A stretch of 64,000 nt of DNA from assembly GCF_000186465.1 (NCBI RefSeq), contig NZ_GL636091.1, positions 1,000,505 to 1,064,504 of the forward strand. The letters run 5' to 3'. The translations under genes and the position numbers were made by a program. This document shows, one piece after another, positions 1 to 7,726 of this stretch (position 1 is its first letter; each line of letters begins with the position of its first letter). This DNA comes from Streptococcus australis ATCC 700641. Its GTDB lineage: Bacteria; Bacillota; Bacilli; Lactobacillales; Streptococcaceae. A model generated the notes under the pieces. That model had not been told where the DNA came from. It saw only the letters and a list, made by a program, of their open reading frames with translations, and did no database searches.

Positions 1-596
1 TCACCAACGATATCAATGACGACGGTGTCAATCAGGATAAAGAGGAGGGTGTAGGCCGCAATTCGGAAGTCCTTAAAGACGATCAAAACAGTTGCCAAGA
101 CGATGGCATCCACAATCAACATAAGGCGTCCCATAGAAAGTGTCGTGTACTTGTTAAAGATACGTGCGACAATATCGGTTCCACCTGTTGTTCCTCCAGC
201 GTTGAAGATAATCCCCAGCCCAGTTCCAAGGATAACCCCTGATCCGATACAGGCTAGGAGGATGTCTCCGTCAAGAGCAGTGAAGACTGCATTTTGAAGA
301 TGATGACTTCCAGGAATCAGCTCGAAGATGGCCATCCAAGTAGAGACCGAAAAAGTTCCAATCAAACTGAGATAGAGGGATCGGAGACCCAGTAGTTTCC
401 AGGCCAGGAAAAAGAGGGGAATATTAATGGCCAAGTTCATGACTGAAACGGGAATTTTAAAGAGGTAGTAGGTGATCAGGGTAATCCCTGTAGCCCCTCC
501 CTCATAAAAGTGGAATGGAATCACGAGGAAAAAGATTCCAAAAGAAAAAATGCCAGCCCCAAAAATAATGGTTAGAATATTTTTTACCTTAAACAT
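1..596 (-). CDS. YitT family membrane protein (3' end cut by window edge)
   Basis: The reading frame runs leftwards from an ATG at 596-594 off the window edge, giving about 198 residues without a stop. An AGGAG ribosome binding site lies just upstream of the start. The product is strongly hydrophobic, with several predicted membrane spans (starting FKVKNILTIIFGAGIF) and a glycine-rich FNAGGTTGGTDIVARI segment that is typical of the YitT/DUF161 family. These proteins have an N-terminal membrane domain and a C-terminal soluble DUF2179 domain; the latter would lie outside the window. The function of the family is not established. It is divergent from tmk. Confidence 0.85.
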   Translation of the reverse strand, partial: MFKVKNILTIIFGAGIFSFGIFFLVIPFHFYEGGATGITLITYYLFKIPVSVMNLAINIPLFFLAWKLLGLRSLYLSLIGTFSVSTWMAIFELIPGSHHLQNAVFTALDGDILLACIGSGVILGTGLGIIFNAGGTTGGTDIVARIFNKYTTLSMGRLMLIVDAIVLATVLIVFKDFRIAAYTLLFILIDTVVIDIVG

Positions 597-691
597 GCTC
601 GTTCTCCTAATCGTTTTTCACCATACATTTTACCAAAAAAAATGAAAAATAGGAAATTATTTTCATCAATTTTCACTGATTGGGACAGGAT

Positions 692-714
692 TTTTACCCC
701 TATTTTTGGTAAAA
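692..714. promoter_or_regulatory. Inverted repeat upstream of tmk
   Basis: TTTTACC at 692-698 and GGTAAAA at 708-714 form a perfect 7-bp inverted repeat with a 9-bp spacer in the divergent region between the YitT gene and tmk. It could be an operator or part of a promoter; the TAAAAT inside the right arm resembles a -10 box. I do not recognise a specific regulator site. Confidence 0.3.
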
Positions 715-768
715 TAGGAGGAAGTAAAACAAGCAAGAGAAATAATCATAGAAAGTTAAGAAGAGAGA

Positions 769-1407
769 ATGAAGCAAGGAACATTAATTTCAATTGAAGG
801 ACCAGAAGGCGCAGGAAAATCCTCCGTTTTAGAAGCCTTGTTACCACGCTTGGAAAAGGCAGGAATCGCCTATATCACTACGCGGGAACCGGGAGGGGTC
901 ACAATTGCAGAAAAAATACGAGAAGTCATCTTAGATCCCTCCCATACAGAAATGGATCCAAAGACAGAGTTGCTTCTTTACATCGCCAGTCGTCGCCAAC
1001 ACTTGGCAGAACGTGTCCTTCCAGCTTTGGAAGCTGGGAAGCTCGTCATCATGGATCGCTTTATCGATAGTTCGGTAGCTTACCAAGGCTTTGGCCGTGG
1101 ATTAGCAGTAACGGATATTGAATGGTTGAACCAGTTTGCGACTGATGGTCTCAAGCCAAACCGGACTTTCTATTTTGACATCGATGTAGAAGAAGGATTG
1201 GCTCGAATTGCTAAGAGTGCTAGCCGCGAAGTCAATCGCCTGGATCTAGAAGGACTCAGTCTCCATCAGAAAGTTCGCCAAGGTTATCTGGTCATCCTCG
1301 AAAAAGAACCACAACGGGTGGTGAAAATTGATGCCAGTCAACCTTTTGATAAGGTGGTCGAGGATACTTGGATTCTAGTCAAAGAAGTCTTGGAGATCAG
1401 TGAATGA
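769..1407 (+). CDS. tmk: Thymidylate kinase
   Basis: This gene encodes dTMP kinase, which phosphorylates dTMP to dTDP for DNA synthesis in the cytoplasm. The 212-residue product has the P-loop GPEGAGKS near residue 11, the TREPGG motif that follows strand 2 in thymidylate kinases, the [12 protein letters not shown] segment, and a lid region around residue 145. Length is normal for the family. It is the first gene of a tight operon: its last codons overlap the start of holB through an ATGA arrangement, the usual tmk-holB order in Firmicutes. Confidence 0.97.
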   Translation: MKQGTLISIEGPEGAGKSSVLEALLPRLEKAGIAYITTREPGGVTIAEKIREVILDPSHTEMDPKTELLLYIASRRQHLAERVLPALEAGKLVIMDRFIDSSVAYQGFGRGLAVTDIEWLNQFATDGLKPNRTFYFDIDVEEGLARIAKSASREVNRLDLEGLSLHQKVRQGYLVILEKEPQRVVKIDASQPFDKVVEDTWILVKEVLEISE

Positions 1408-2303
1408 AGGTAGAACAAGTGCAAAAACTTCAACCTCAGTTAGTCGATCGCTTCCAAGCTATTTTAGAACAAGACCGCTTGAGCCATGCCTATCTCTTTA
1501 CAGGAGATTTTGGCAGTTTTGAGATGGCCCAGCTTTTGTCCCAAAGTCTCTTTTGTACAGATAAGAAGGGTGTTTGGCCCTGTGGGACTTGTCGTGCTTG
1601 TCGCTTGATTGAAGAGGATGAATTCTCAGATGTAACGGTTATCCGACCGGTCAATCAAATCATCAAAACGGATCGGATCCGGGATTTGATTCAGCATTTT
1701 TCTCAGTCAGGCTACGAAGGATCCAAGCAAGTCTTTATCGTTTGCGATGCAGACCGGATGCATGTCAATGCGGCCAACTCTCTTCTCAAGGTCATTGAAG
1801 AACCTCAGAGTGAAGTTCATATCTTTCTGCTGACAGCAGATGAGCAATTGGTTCTCCCGACCATAAAAAGTCGGGCGCAGCAGGTCCATTTTCCGAAAAA
1901 CCAGGATTTCCTAAAAGAGTATCTCCTTCAGGAAGGTCTGCTCCTTCAACAGGCAAATCTGTTAGCCGACTTTAGTCAAGGTTTTCAAGAAGCACAAACC
2001 CTTGCTCAGAGTTCAGCCTTTTTCGATTTGGCAAGGGAGTGTGAGCACTTTGTCACGGCCTGTCTAAAAGTGGATCCTCATGTTTACCTACTTGTATCTC
2101 GCTTAGTACAAGAGACAGATGATAAAGAAAAACAGGCCCAGGCCTTCCGCTTGTTGGAGTTGCTCTTTGCCCGCTCCATCAGTCTTGCTCTAGGAAGAGA
2201 TTATCTAGAACATTTGGTCTTGGCTAAACAAATGTGGGAACGCAATGTAAGTTTCCAAAATTCTCTTGAGTATATGGTTTTGCAGTTGAAAAATAGAAGG
2301 TAA
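1404..2303 (+). CDS. holB: DNA polymerase III delta' subunit
   Basis: This is the delta' subunit of the clamp loader, which loads the beta sliding clamp at primed sites. The 299-residue protein has an N-terminal AAA+-like region with [13 protein letters not shown], a four-cysteine zinc module around residues 52-70 (CGTCRAC visible), and the [15 protein letters not shown] stretch typical of DnaX/HolB proteins. The P-loop is degenerate (TGDFGSFE), as expected for delta', which does not hydrolyse ATP. The start codon overlaps the tmk stop (ATGA), implying coupled translation. Confidence 0.95.
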   Translation: MKVEQVQKLQPQLVDRFQAILEQDRLSHAYLFTGDFGSFEMAQLLSQSLFCTDKKGVWPCGTCRACRLIEEDEFSDVTVIRPVNQIIKTDRIRDLIQHFSQSGYEGSKQVFIVCDADRMHVNAANSLLKVIEEPQSEVHIFLLTADEQLVLPTIKSRAQQVHFPKNQDFLKEYLLQEGLLLQQANLLADFSQGFQEAQTLAQSSAFFDLARECEHFVTACLKVDPHVYLLVSRLVQETDDKEKQAQAFRLLELLFARSISLALGRDYLEHLVLAKQMWERNVSFQNSLEYMVLQLKNRR

Positions 2304-2307
2304 AGAG

Positions 2308-2628
2308 ATGAATAAAAAAGAATTATTTGATGCTTTGGATGGCTTCTCCCAGGAATTATTAATCACCTTAGCAGAGGTTGAAGCCATAAAGAAAAATCTC
2401 AAGCTCATTGTCGAGGAAAATACTGCTCTGCGTCTTGAAAATGATAAATTGAGAGAGCGCTTAGGAGAAGTGGAGAAAACCAGCTCCCCTAAATTCCATC
2501 GCAATGGTCGTGAAAATTTACAAAGAATTTACAATGATGGATTTCATGTTTGTACAGACTCCTATGGTCAACGTCGTGAAAATGATGAAGAGTGTATTTT
2601 CTGTGATGAATTGTTATTTAGGGAGTAA
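2308..2628 (+). CDS. yabA: Replication initiation control protein YabA
   Basis: YabA is a negative regulator of replication initiation that bridges DnaA and the DnaN clamp. The 106-residue protein has an N-terminal leucine-zipper coiled coil (about residues 5-60, heptads such as [16 protein letters not shown]) and a C-terminal zinc-binding region with the histidine and cysteines seen in HVCTDSYG and CIFCDELLF. Position four bases after holB and immediately before rsmI matches the conserved Firmicute order. Confidence 0.95.
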   Translation: MNKKELFDALDGFSQELLITLAEVEAIKKNLKLIVEENTALRLENDKLRERLGEVEKTSSPKFHRNGRENLQRIYNDGFHVCTDSYGQRRENDEECIFCDELLFRE

Positions 2629-2630
2629 AC

Positions 2631-3515
2631 ATGCAGATTCAACGAAGTTTTAAAGGGGATAAAGCGACAGGGACTCTCTTTTTAGTGCCAACTCCAATTG
2701 GCAATCGGGATGACATGAGCTACCGCATGATCCAAACTCTAAAAGAGGTGGATCTGATAGCAGCGGAAGATACACGCAATACAGGACTCTTGCTCAAGCA
2801 TTTTGAGATTAGGACGCCACAAACCAGCTTTCACGAGCACAATGCCATGGAGAAAATCCCTGATTTGCTAGCTCATTTAGAGTCTGGAAAGGACCTGGCC
2901 CAGGTATCGGATGCAGGACTGCCTAGTATTTCGGATCCAGGTCACGACCTGGTCAAGGCGGCTATTGAGCGAGAGATCCCTGTTGTGGCAGTTCCTGGTC
3001 CGAGCGCCGGGATTACGGGTCTAATTGCGAGTGGCTTGGCTCCCCAGCCACATATCTTTTATGGATTTCTCCCGCGAAAAGAAGGGCAGCAAAAGTCCTT
3101 TTTCCAGGAGAAACGAGACTATCCTGAGACTCAGATTTTTTATGAGTCCCCGCACCGGGTTCGTGCGACGCTTCAAAATATGCTGACAGTCTATGGAGAC
3201 CGTCCGGTTGTGCTGGTCCGAGAACTGACCAAGATCTATGAAGAGTACACGCGAGGGACCATCGCAGAGTTAGTGCCTTACCTAGAGGAAAATCCCCTCA
3301 AGGGGGAGTGCCTTCTAATTGTGGAGGGGGCCTGTGAGCAGGAGCCAGATCTAGAAGAAGTGGATCTGATCCGAGAGATTGATATACTGGTCCAGTCTGG
3401 CATGAAAAAGAACCAGGCAATTAAACAGGTTGCCAAACAATTTGGGCTGCAAAAGAGTGATCTCTATGCCCGTTACCACCAAGAGGAAGAAAAAGGAGAG
3501 TCTGATGGAAATTAG
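2631..3515 (+). CDS. rsmI: 16S rRNA (cytidine-1402-2'-O)-methyltransferase
   Basis: RsmI methylates the 2'-hydroxyl of C1402 in the 16S rRNA decoding centre using S-adenosylmethionine. The 294-residue product has the tetrapyrrole-methylase fold signatures LFLVPTPIGNRDDMSYR (residues 17-33), AAEDTRNTG, QVSDAGLPSISDPG and VPGPSA. Length is normal. It starts two bases after yabA and its 3' end overlaps the next gene by 11 bases, so it belongs to the same operon. Confidence 0.95.
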   Translation: MQIQRSFKGDKATGTLFLVPTPIGNRDDMSYRMIQTLKEVDLIAAEDTRNTGLLLKHFEIRTPQTSFHEHNAMEKIPDLLAHLESGKDLAQVSDAGLPSISDPGHDLVKAAIEREIPVVAVPGPSAGITGLIASGLAPQPHIFYGFLPRKEGQQKSFFQEKRDYPETQIFYESPHRVRATLQNMLTVYGDRPVVLVRELTKIYEEYTRGTIAELVPYLEENPLKGECLLIVEGACEQEPDLEEVDLIREIDILVQSGMKKNQAIKQVAKQFGLQKSDLYARYHQEEEKGESDGN

Positions 3516-4077
3516 AATGGCCTATCCCAATGAAATCAATCGGATTATGGAAATCATCCAAGATGGCAAGGACAGCTTAGCTGCAGCTGGCGTGGATCAA
3601 TGGCAGGATGGTTATCCGGATCAAGAAATCATTTTTGAGGATATACTAGAAAGCCGTGGTTATGTAGCTGTAGAGAATCAAGAAATCGTTGCCTATGCTG
3701 CTCTCTATAAGGGAAATGAAGCTGCTTATAATGACATTTATGATGGAAAATGGGAACATGATAACTATCTCTATATCAGTTTCCACCGGATCGCTGTTGC
3801 CAAAGAAGCTACTGGTCGAGGGGTAGCCCAAACCTTCCTTCAAGGCTTGATCGAAGGAGAGAAAGGCCCAGATTTTCGCTGTGATACCCATCCTGACAAC
3901 AAGGTCATGCAACATCTTTTAGAGAAGTTAGGCTTCCATTACTGTGGAAAGGTACCCATCGATGGGGTTCGTCTCGCTTATCAGAAGATCAAGCGAAAGG
4001 CAGAAACCAGTCTCTTCCAAGTGATCAGTGAAGACGATCGCTGGGACTACCGTGCAGAACAGTCTCAAAATGACTAG
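3505..4077 (+). CDS. GNAT family N-acetyltransferase
   Basis: The product is a 190-residue acetyltransferase of the GNAT fold with an unknown substrate. The start chosen is the ATG at 3505, preceded by AAGGAGAG and overlapping the rsmI stop; an in-frame upstream start at 3430 would lie deep inside rsmI and lacks this ribosome binding site. The acetyl-CoA-binding region is visible as HRIAVAKEATGRGVAQTFL, followed by the DTHPDNKVMQHLLEKLGF segment common in this superfamily. Its 3' end overlaps the next gene. Confidence 0.85.
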   Translation: MEIRMAYPNEINRIMEIIQDGKDSLAAAGVDQWQDGYPDQEIIFEDILESRGYVAVENQEIVAYAALYKGNEAAYNDIYDGKWEHDNYLYISFHRIAVAKEATGRGVAQTFLQGLIEGEKGPDFRCDTHPDNKVMQHLLEKLGFHYCGKVPIDGVRLAYQKIKRKAETSLFQVISEDDRWDYRAEQSQND

Positions 4078-4558
4078 GTTCTATCGGCAACTCTATCAGA
4101 GTCCTTTGGGATCTCTATCTGTTGTGGTGGATGAGGAAAGCCTAGTTGGGATCTGGTTTTGTGACCAAGCAAATTGTGAACAAGGGCTTGATCATATCAA
4201 GGAAGCTTGTCAGCCTCTTCATGAAGCTGTCTTTGAATGGCTGGATCAATACTTTTTAGGGGAAAATCCTTCCATGCCCTTTCCTCTATCTCCTAAAGGG
4301 ACAGACTTTCAACAAAGAGTCTGGACCTACCTAACTCAGATTCCCTATGGGGAGAGTCGGACTTATGGAGAGATTGCCCGAGCCCTGTCTTGCAGATCGG
4401 CCCAAGCAGTTGGTCAAGCAGTAGGTCGGAATCCCTTACTCATCCTCATCCCGTGTCACCGAGTACTGGGGACAGAGAAAAAGTTGACAGGCTATGCTGC
4501 TGGTCTAAATCGCAAACGTTGGCTGTTGCAACATGAGTCCATATCTTGGAAAGAATAA
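4070..4558 (+). CDS. ogt: Methylated-DNA--protein-cysteine methyltransferase
   Basis: This suicide enzyme transfers the alkyl group from O6-methylguanine in DNA to its own cysteine. The active-site motif PCHRV is present near residue 138, with the preceding helix-turn-helix-like YGESRTYGEIARALSCRSAQAVGQA and the C-terminal GYAAGLNRKRWLLQHE typical of Ogt/Ada-C. The ATG at 4070 overlaps the previous stop. A GTG start at 4028 would add 14 residues inside the previous gene and is less likely. The protein is about 162 residues. Confidence 0.93.
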   Translation: MTRFYRQLYQSPLGSLSVVVDEESLVGIWFCDQANCEQGLDHIKEACQPLHEAVFEWLDQYFLGENPSMPFPLSPKGTDFQQRVWTYLTQIPYGESRTYGEIARALSCRSAQAVGQAVGRNPLLILIPCHRVLGTEKKLTGYAAGLNRKRWLLQHESISWKE

Positions 4559-4567
4559 GGAGAAAAG

Positions 4568-4921
4568 ATGTTATCATTTATTGAATACCCAAAATGCTCG
4601 ACCTGCCGCAAGGCGAAATCGGAATTAACGAGCTTAGGCTGTGAGTTTGATAGCCAAGATATCGTGGTAGACACACCGACCAGTGAGCAACTGCAAACCT
4701 GGATCACGGAGTCTTCCCTACCGATCAAATCCTTCTTTAACACCAGTGGGATGAAGTATCGAGAATTGGGCTTGAAAGACAAGGTGGACCAGCTTTCGAT
4801 AGAAGAAGCAGTGGCTCTTTTAGCTAGCGATGGCATGCTGATCAAACGCCCTCTCTTAGTGAAAGATGGAAAAGTTGTTCAAGTGGGCTATCGGAAACCC
4901 TACTCAGACTTAGGTTTGTAA
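4568..4921 (+). CDS. ArsC/Spx family protein
   Basis: The 117-residue product has a thioredoxin-like fold with the redox motif KCSTCRKAKSEL at residues 9-20, the signature of the ArsC/Spx/MgsR family. It also has the cis-proline-type segment DGMLIKRPLLVKDGKVVQVGY near the C-terminus. In Firmicutes such proteins are either arsenate-reductase-like enzymes or Spx-type RNA polymerase regulators; the sequence alone does not settle which. No ars genes are nearby. It starts nine bases after ogt and is likely the last gene of the operon. Confidence 0.8.
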   Translation: MLSFIEYPKCSTCRKAKSELTSLGCEFDSQDIVVDTPTSEQLQTWITESSLPIKSFFNTSGMKYRELGLKDKVDQLSIEEAVALLASDGMLIKRPLLVKDGKVVQVGYRKPYSDLGL

Positions 4922-4998
4922 GAGAAAAGGGAGTTGGAGGCACTGCACCCCAATAATGGGACAAGAGCCCCCCTCTTATGCGACCAGTTTTCTGTACT

Positions 4999-5064
4999 CT
5001 ACAGGAGACTGGTCATTTCGATACAGGTTAGTTTAGTTTCTACTGAATATGCTTTTTTGACCAT
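4999..5064 (-). pseudogene. IS3-family transposase OrfA fragment (21 codons)
   Basis: Starting at the ATG at 5064-5062, the frame reads MVKKAYSVETKLTCIEM and then stops after four more residues at 4999. The start resembles the N-terminus of IS150/IS861-group OrfA proteins, which normally continue into a helix-turn-helix. The break into the right end of the element marks the deletion junction. It is not expected to be functional. Confidence 0.65.
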
Positions 5065-5067
5065 AAC

Positions 5068-5113
5068 AAAACACTCCTGTTTCTAGTTTACCAGATTTCA
5101 ACAGGAGTGTTTT
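5068..5113. terminator. 14-bp-stem hairpin within the IS remnant
   Basis: AAAACACTCCTGTT at 5068-5081 and AACAGGAGTGTTTT at 5100-5113 are perfect inverted repeats with an 18-base loop. The hairpin lies just upstream of the orfA fragment. It could have sheltered the transposase from readthrough, and may now act as a weak bidirectional terminator. The T-run is short. Confidence 0.5.
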
Positions 5114-5245
5114 CTTGTGTCTCGTTTTATAGGTGCAGTGCCAAAGTTTGATTTTTTCTGTCTAACTTTTGGGATGCAGTACAATCAGTTGCTTTTTTGG
5201 GGGCCAAGAGATTATTATCCCAGATTCTTGTATAAAACTATTTAC

Positions 5246-7081
5246 TTAGCTCTCTGATTTTTTACTTTTTTTGAAAAGTGAAATACCAAAGATTCCAGCT
5301 AAAATAGCAAGAAGATTCATAGCTAATGGCGAATCAGAAGTTCCTGTATTTGGTAACTGAGCTTTTTCCGGGGCTGATTTTTGCTCAGAAGATTGAACGT
5401 TTTCTTGTTGAACAGGTTTTGGAGCTGGCTCTGGATTTGGAGTTGGTTTAGGATCTGGAGTTGGTTTAGGATCTGGAGTAGGTTTAGGATCTGGAGTTGG
5501 ATTAGGATCTGGAGTAGGTTTAGGATCCGGAGTTGGTTTTGGATCCGATTCTTTCTCATACTCATAGATAACATGAGTTGTACCTTCTTTTAACTGACCT
5601 GTTTCAGGTGCAGATGTTGAAGAAACACCAACTAGATTGTATTTTTTACCATCTACAGTGATAGAAGACGGACGCTCATCTGCGTTTTCAGCAGCATTAT
5701 AGGTCACAAGATTTCCATCAGATCCGTAAATAGAAGTTAATGGTGTGTCTTTATATGTTTCCTTGATAGACTGATTTGTTCCCTTGATCACATAATCTAC
5801 TACTACATCTCCATAGTGAAGCGTAGAAACATCCTGGTCAGCCATATCTTCAAACTCTGAAGCATAATATTTAACAGCACGATTGTATTTCAAATTAAAA
5901 ATTTTAACATAATTAAAGAAGGTCTCAGGATTAATATTAACATCATGAGGAATAGTTTTCCAGTCACCGTTATTTGGTGTGATATGAGTAGTTGGGTTTG
6001 AAACTGACCTAATTAGATGGTCATTCTGAACATAAGTATCATCTACTAAACTTGGATTAGCTAGGGCGCCATAAGTCGCTTTCCCATTGCTGTCTTGATA
6101 ATATGGTTGAATTTGATGATATTCTTCTAGACTTTGGCAACCTTCTTCATATGAGCCAATCCCACCTTCTTGAGAGCATTTCCAAGCAAATCTCACGTCG
6201 ATTGGTAAGTACTTGATCTTCTTAGCTTCCTCCAAAGGTACGGTCACAGATACTCGAAGAGCTGTTGATCTCAATGTTTGTGAACTAACAGCATATGTAC
6301 TAACTCTATCATTATAAGCTTCATAATAGTCAGAATAGCCTGGAACAAAGGCAGAATCTTCATATTCCTTCATATTAACAACGGAAGGTTTCTTACCAGC
6401 TGCTAGTTCTTCTGAAGTTGGAACAATCGCCTCTCCATCAGTAGACTCAGCATATTCATTGTACGAAAGCTCTTTCATTGGAACATTGACATCTACAGGA
6501 TTTTCATTAGCATCACGTGTTCCGATTAAAGTGAAATCAACTTTAGAACCAACTATTTCTGGTATACGAACACGAATGTCACGGACTGTTTGCCCACGAT
6601 CGCTTGAGTGCATTCCTTTGAAGGCTACAGTGTAATTGTAGACTACACTTTTACCGTCCTCACTAAAATGTGCTGGAAGTCCTTCAACATTGACGTAACC
6701 GCCTTCATCAATGATATTGCTACCATCTGGTTCGCAATTAGCGCCTGGGGCAGAGCCTGTTGAAGTCCCAGAAGGACAGGTTGAATCTTCTTTCCCGCCA
6801 GTTGTAGCTTCGATATTAGTTGAGATTTCTTCAGCTTTAGGTGAGGAAGCATTGGCATCCTCTTCGTCTGATTTTGGTGAAGTGTCACTAGTAGTGTCCG
6901 CTTCAACCCTATTGTCCCCTAAAGACGTGTTCTCAGCATCAGTTGAATTAGTGACACCTAGTTTCACTGACACATTTGCTGGTTCGCTATTAGTTTCATC
7001 AGCTTGAACTACTGACTGTGAAACCAAATTTAGAACAACGACAGACATTGTAATGATGCCAAATTTAGTGAGTTTTTTCAT
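5246..7081 (-). CDS. LPXTG-anchored surface protein with proline-rich stalk and four cysteines
   Basis: The 611-residue protein has a Sec signal peptide (about 1-28, ending QSVVQADE), a low-complexity Ser/Thr/Glu region to about residue 100, then a globular region to about 420. A MucBP-like segment (about 425-505, VVVDYVIKGTNQSIKETY through THVIYEYEKE) follows, then a stalk of six DPKPTP-type hexapeptides at about 511-550, LPNTG near 577, a hydrophobic stretch and a KKSKKSES tail. These are the hallmarks of a sortase-A substrate. Cysteines occur in two pairs (102/116 and about 301/314), which is unusual for streptococcal wall proteins. I do not recognise the globular domain; adhesin is an inference. 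Confidence 0.85.
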   Translation of the reverse strand: MKKLTKFGIITMSVVVLNLVSQSVVQADETNSEPANVSVKLGVTNSTDAENTSLGDNRVEADTTSDTSPKSDEEDANASSPKAEEISTNIEATTGGKEDSTCPSGTSTGSAPGANCEPDGSNIIDEGGYVNVEGLPAHFSEDGKSVVYNYTVAFKGMHSSDRGQTVRDIRVRIPEIVGSKVDFTLIGTRDANENPVDVNVPMKELSYNEYAESTDGEAIVPTSEELAAGKKPSVVNMKEYEDSAFVPGYSDYYEAYNDRVSTYAVSSQTLRSTALRVSVTVPLEEAKKIKYLPIDVRFAWKCSQEGGIGSYEEGCQSLEEYHQIQPYYQDSNGKATYGALANPSLVDDTYVQNDHLIRSVSNPTTHITPNNGDWKTIPHDVNINPETFFNYVKIFNLKYNRAVKYYASEFEDMADQDVSTLHYGDVVVDYVIKGTNQSIKETYKDTPLTSIYGSDGNLVTYNAAENADERPSSITVDGKKYNLVGVSSTSAPETGQLKEGTTHVIYEYEKESDPKPTPDPKPTPDPNPTPDPKPTPDPKPTPDPKPTPNPEPAPKPVQQENVQSSEQKSAPEKAQLPNTGTSDSPLAMNLLAILAGIFGISLFKKSKKSES

Positions 7082-7726
7082 ACACTTTTTCTCCTTATAT
7101 GAAAGGGATCATGCATAAGCAAAATCCTATTCATAGATATTATTTTCACATACATTGTACTATGTAAGCGTTTAGTTTGCAAACAATTTCCTAACAAATT
7201 AAGAATTCTTTCATATTTTATTGAAAAAACGCGTAAAAACCACAAATAATCTATCATAAAATATAGAAAAAACCGAATTAAGACTCTTTTATTCAATATT
7301 TTCTTTTAATTTCTCAACAAAGAGATAGGCTACTGGACAGGTTAAAGTGTTTTTGATCATCAGATTATTAATTTGATAGATTTTTTAACAATCTGTATGT
7401 GAGAACACATGACAGGATTTGGAACGGATATCATAGATAGATCAGGGATTGTCACCTCCTAAAAATGGACAGGGCATAGATTTGAAGATCTTATCCCCAT
7501 CCTCGTCTACCTGCAAAAACTCTGATTTTTTTCACGGCGGAAAATTTCGGTATATTCTTAATCAAATTTAAAAGTTAGATCTTATGTTGATTTCTTTACA
7601 AAATCGTTTAACATATTTTACTTAAAAATTATTTTTTTAAATTTCTAAAGGAAGTTGAAGTCCCTTTAATTTTTGCTGTGAAGATGATATAATCATACGA
7701 GTGAAATCAATGAAAGAGAGTCAATC
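7082..7726. other. AT-rich divergent intergenic region
   Basis: These 645 bases separate the minus-strand LPXTG gene from the plus-strand ABC-F gene. They contain the 3' part of a dispersed repeat (7532-7650) and a TATAAT at 7688-7693 that probably serves as the -10 box of the ABC-F gene, with only a weak -35 (TTTAAT at 7665-7670, 17-bp spacing). I see no gene here. The stretch 7300-7530 holds nothing I recognise. Confidence 0.6.
7532..7650 (+). repeat. Truncated copy (3' part) of the dispersed structured repeat
   Basis: TCACGGCGGAAAATT at 7532-7546 matches the right closing arm of the repeats at 9302, 26686 and 47829. The following roughly 90 bases match the 3' flank of the 47829 copy, including TTGATTTCTTTACAAAATCG against TTATTTCTTTGCAGAATCG and then TTTAACATATTTTACTT against CTTAACTTATTTTACTT. 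The left arm and the internal hairpins are missing. Unlike the full copies, it lies between divergent genes. Confidence 0.65.

Larger units (their letters stand above)
4939..5142 (-). mobile_element. Internally deleted IS3-family remnant with intact terminal inverted repeats
   Basis: An 11-bp perfect inverted repeat, GGCACTGCACC at 4939-4949 and GGTGCAGTGCC at 5132-5142, bounds 204 bp. Inside on the minus strand lies the first part of an IS3-family OrfA-like protein (VKKAYSVETKLTCIEM), followed abruptly by a stop. An IS150/IS861-type element has apparently lost nearly all of its transposase by an internal deletion, leaving a MITE-like relic. I see no clear target-site duplication. Family assignment rests on recognition of the OrfA N-terminus. 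Confidence 0.7.

Noticed and set aside
103..297. 64-codon plus-strand frame at the window start
   Set aside because: It is antisense to the YitT-family gene, which has membrane-protein character and a good start.
5381..5593. Plus-strand frame rich in Trp/Arg (WSWFRIW repeats)
   Set aside because: Antisense of the DPKPTP hexapeptide repeats of the LPXTG gene; the composition is an artefact.
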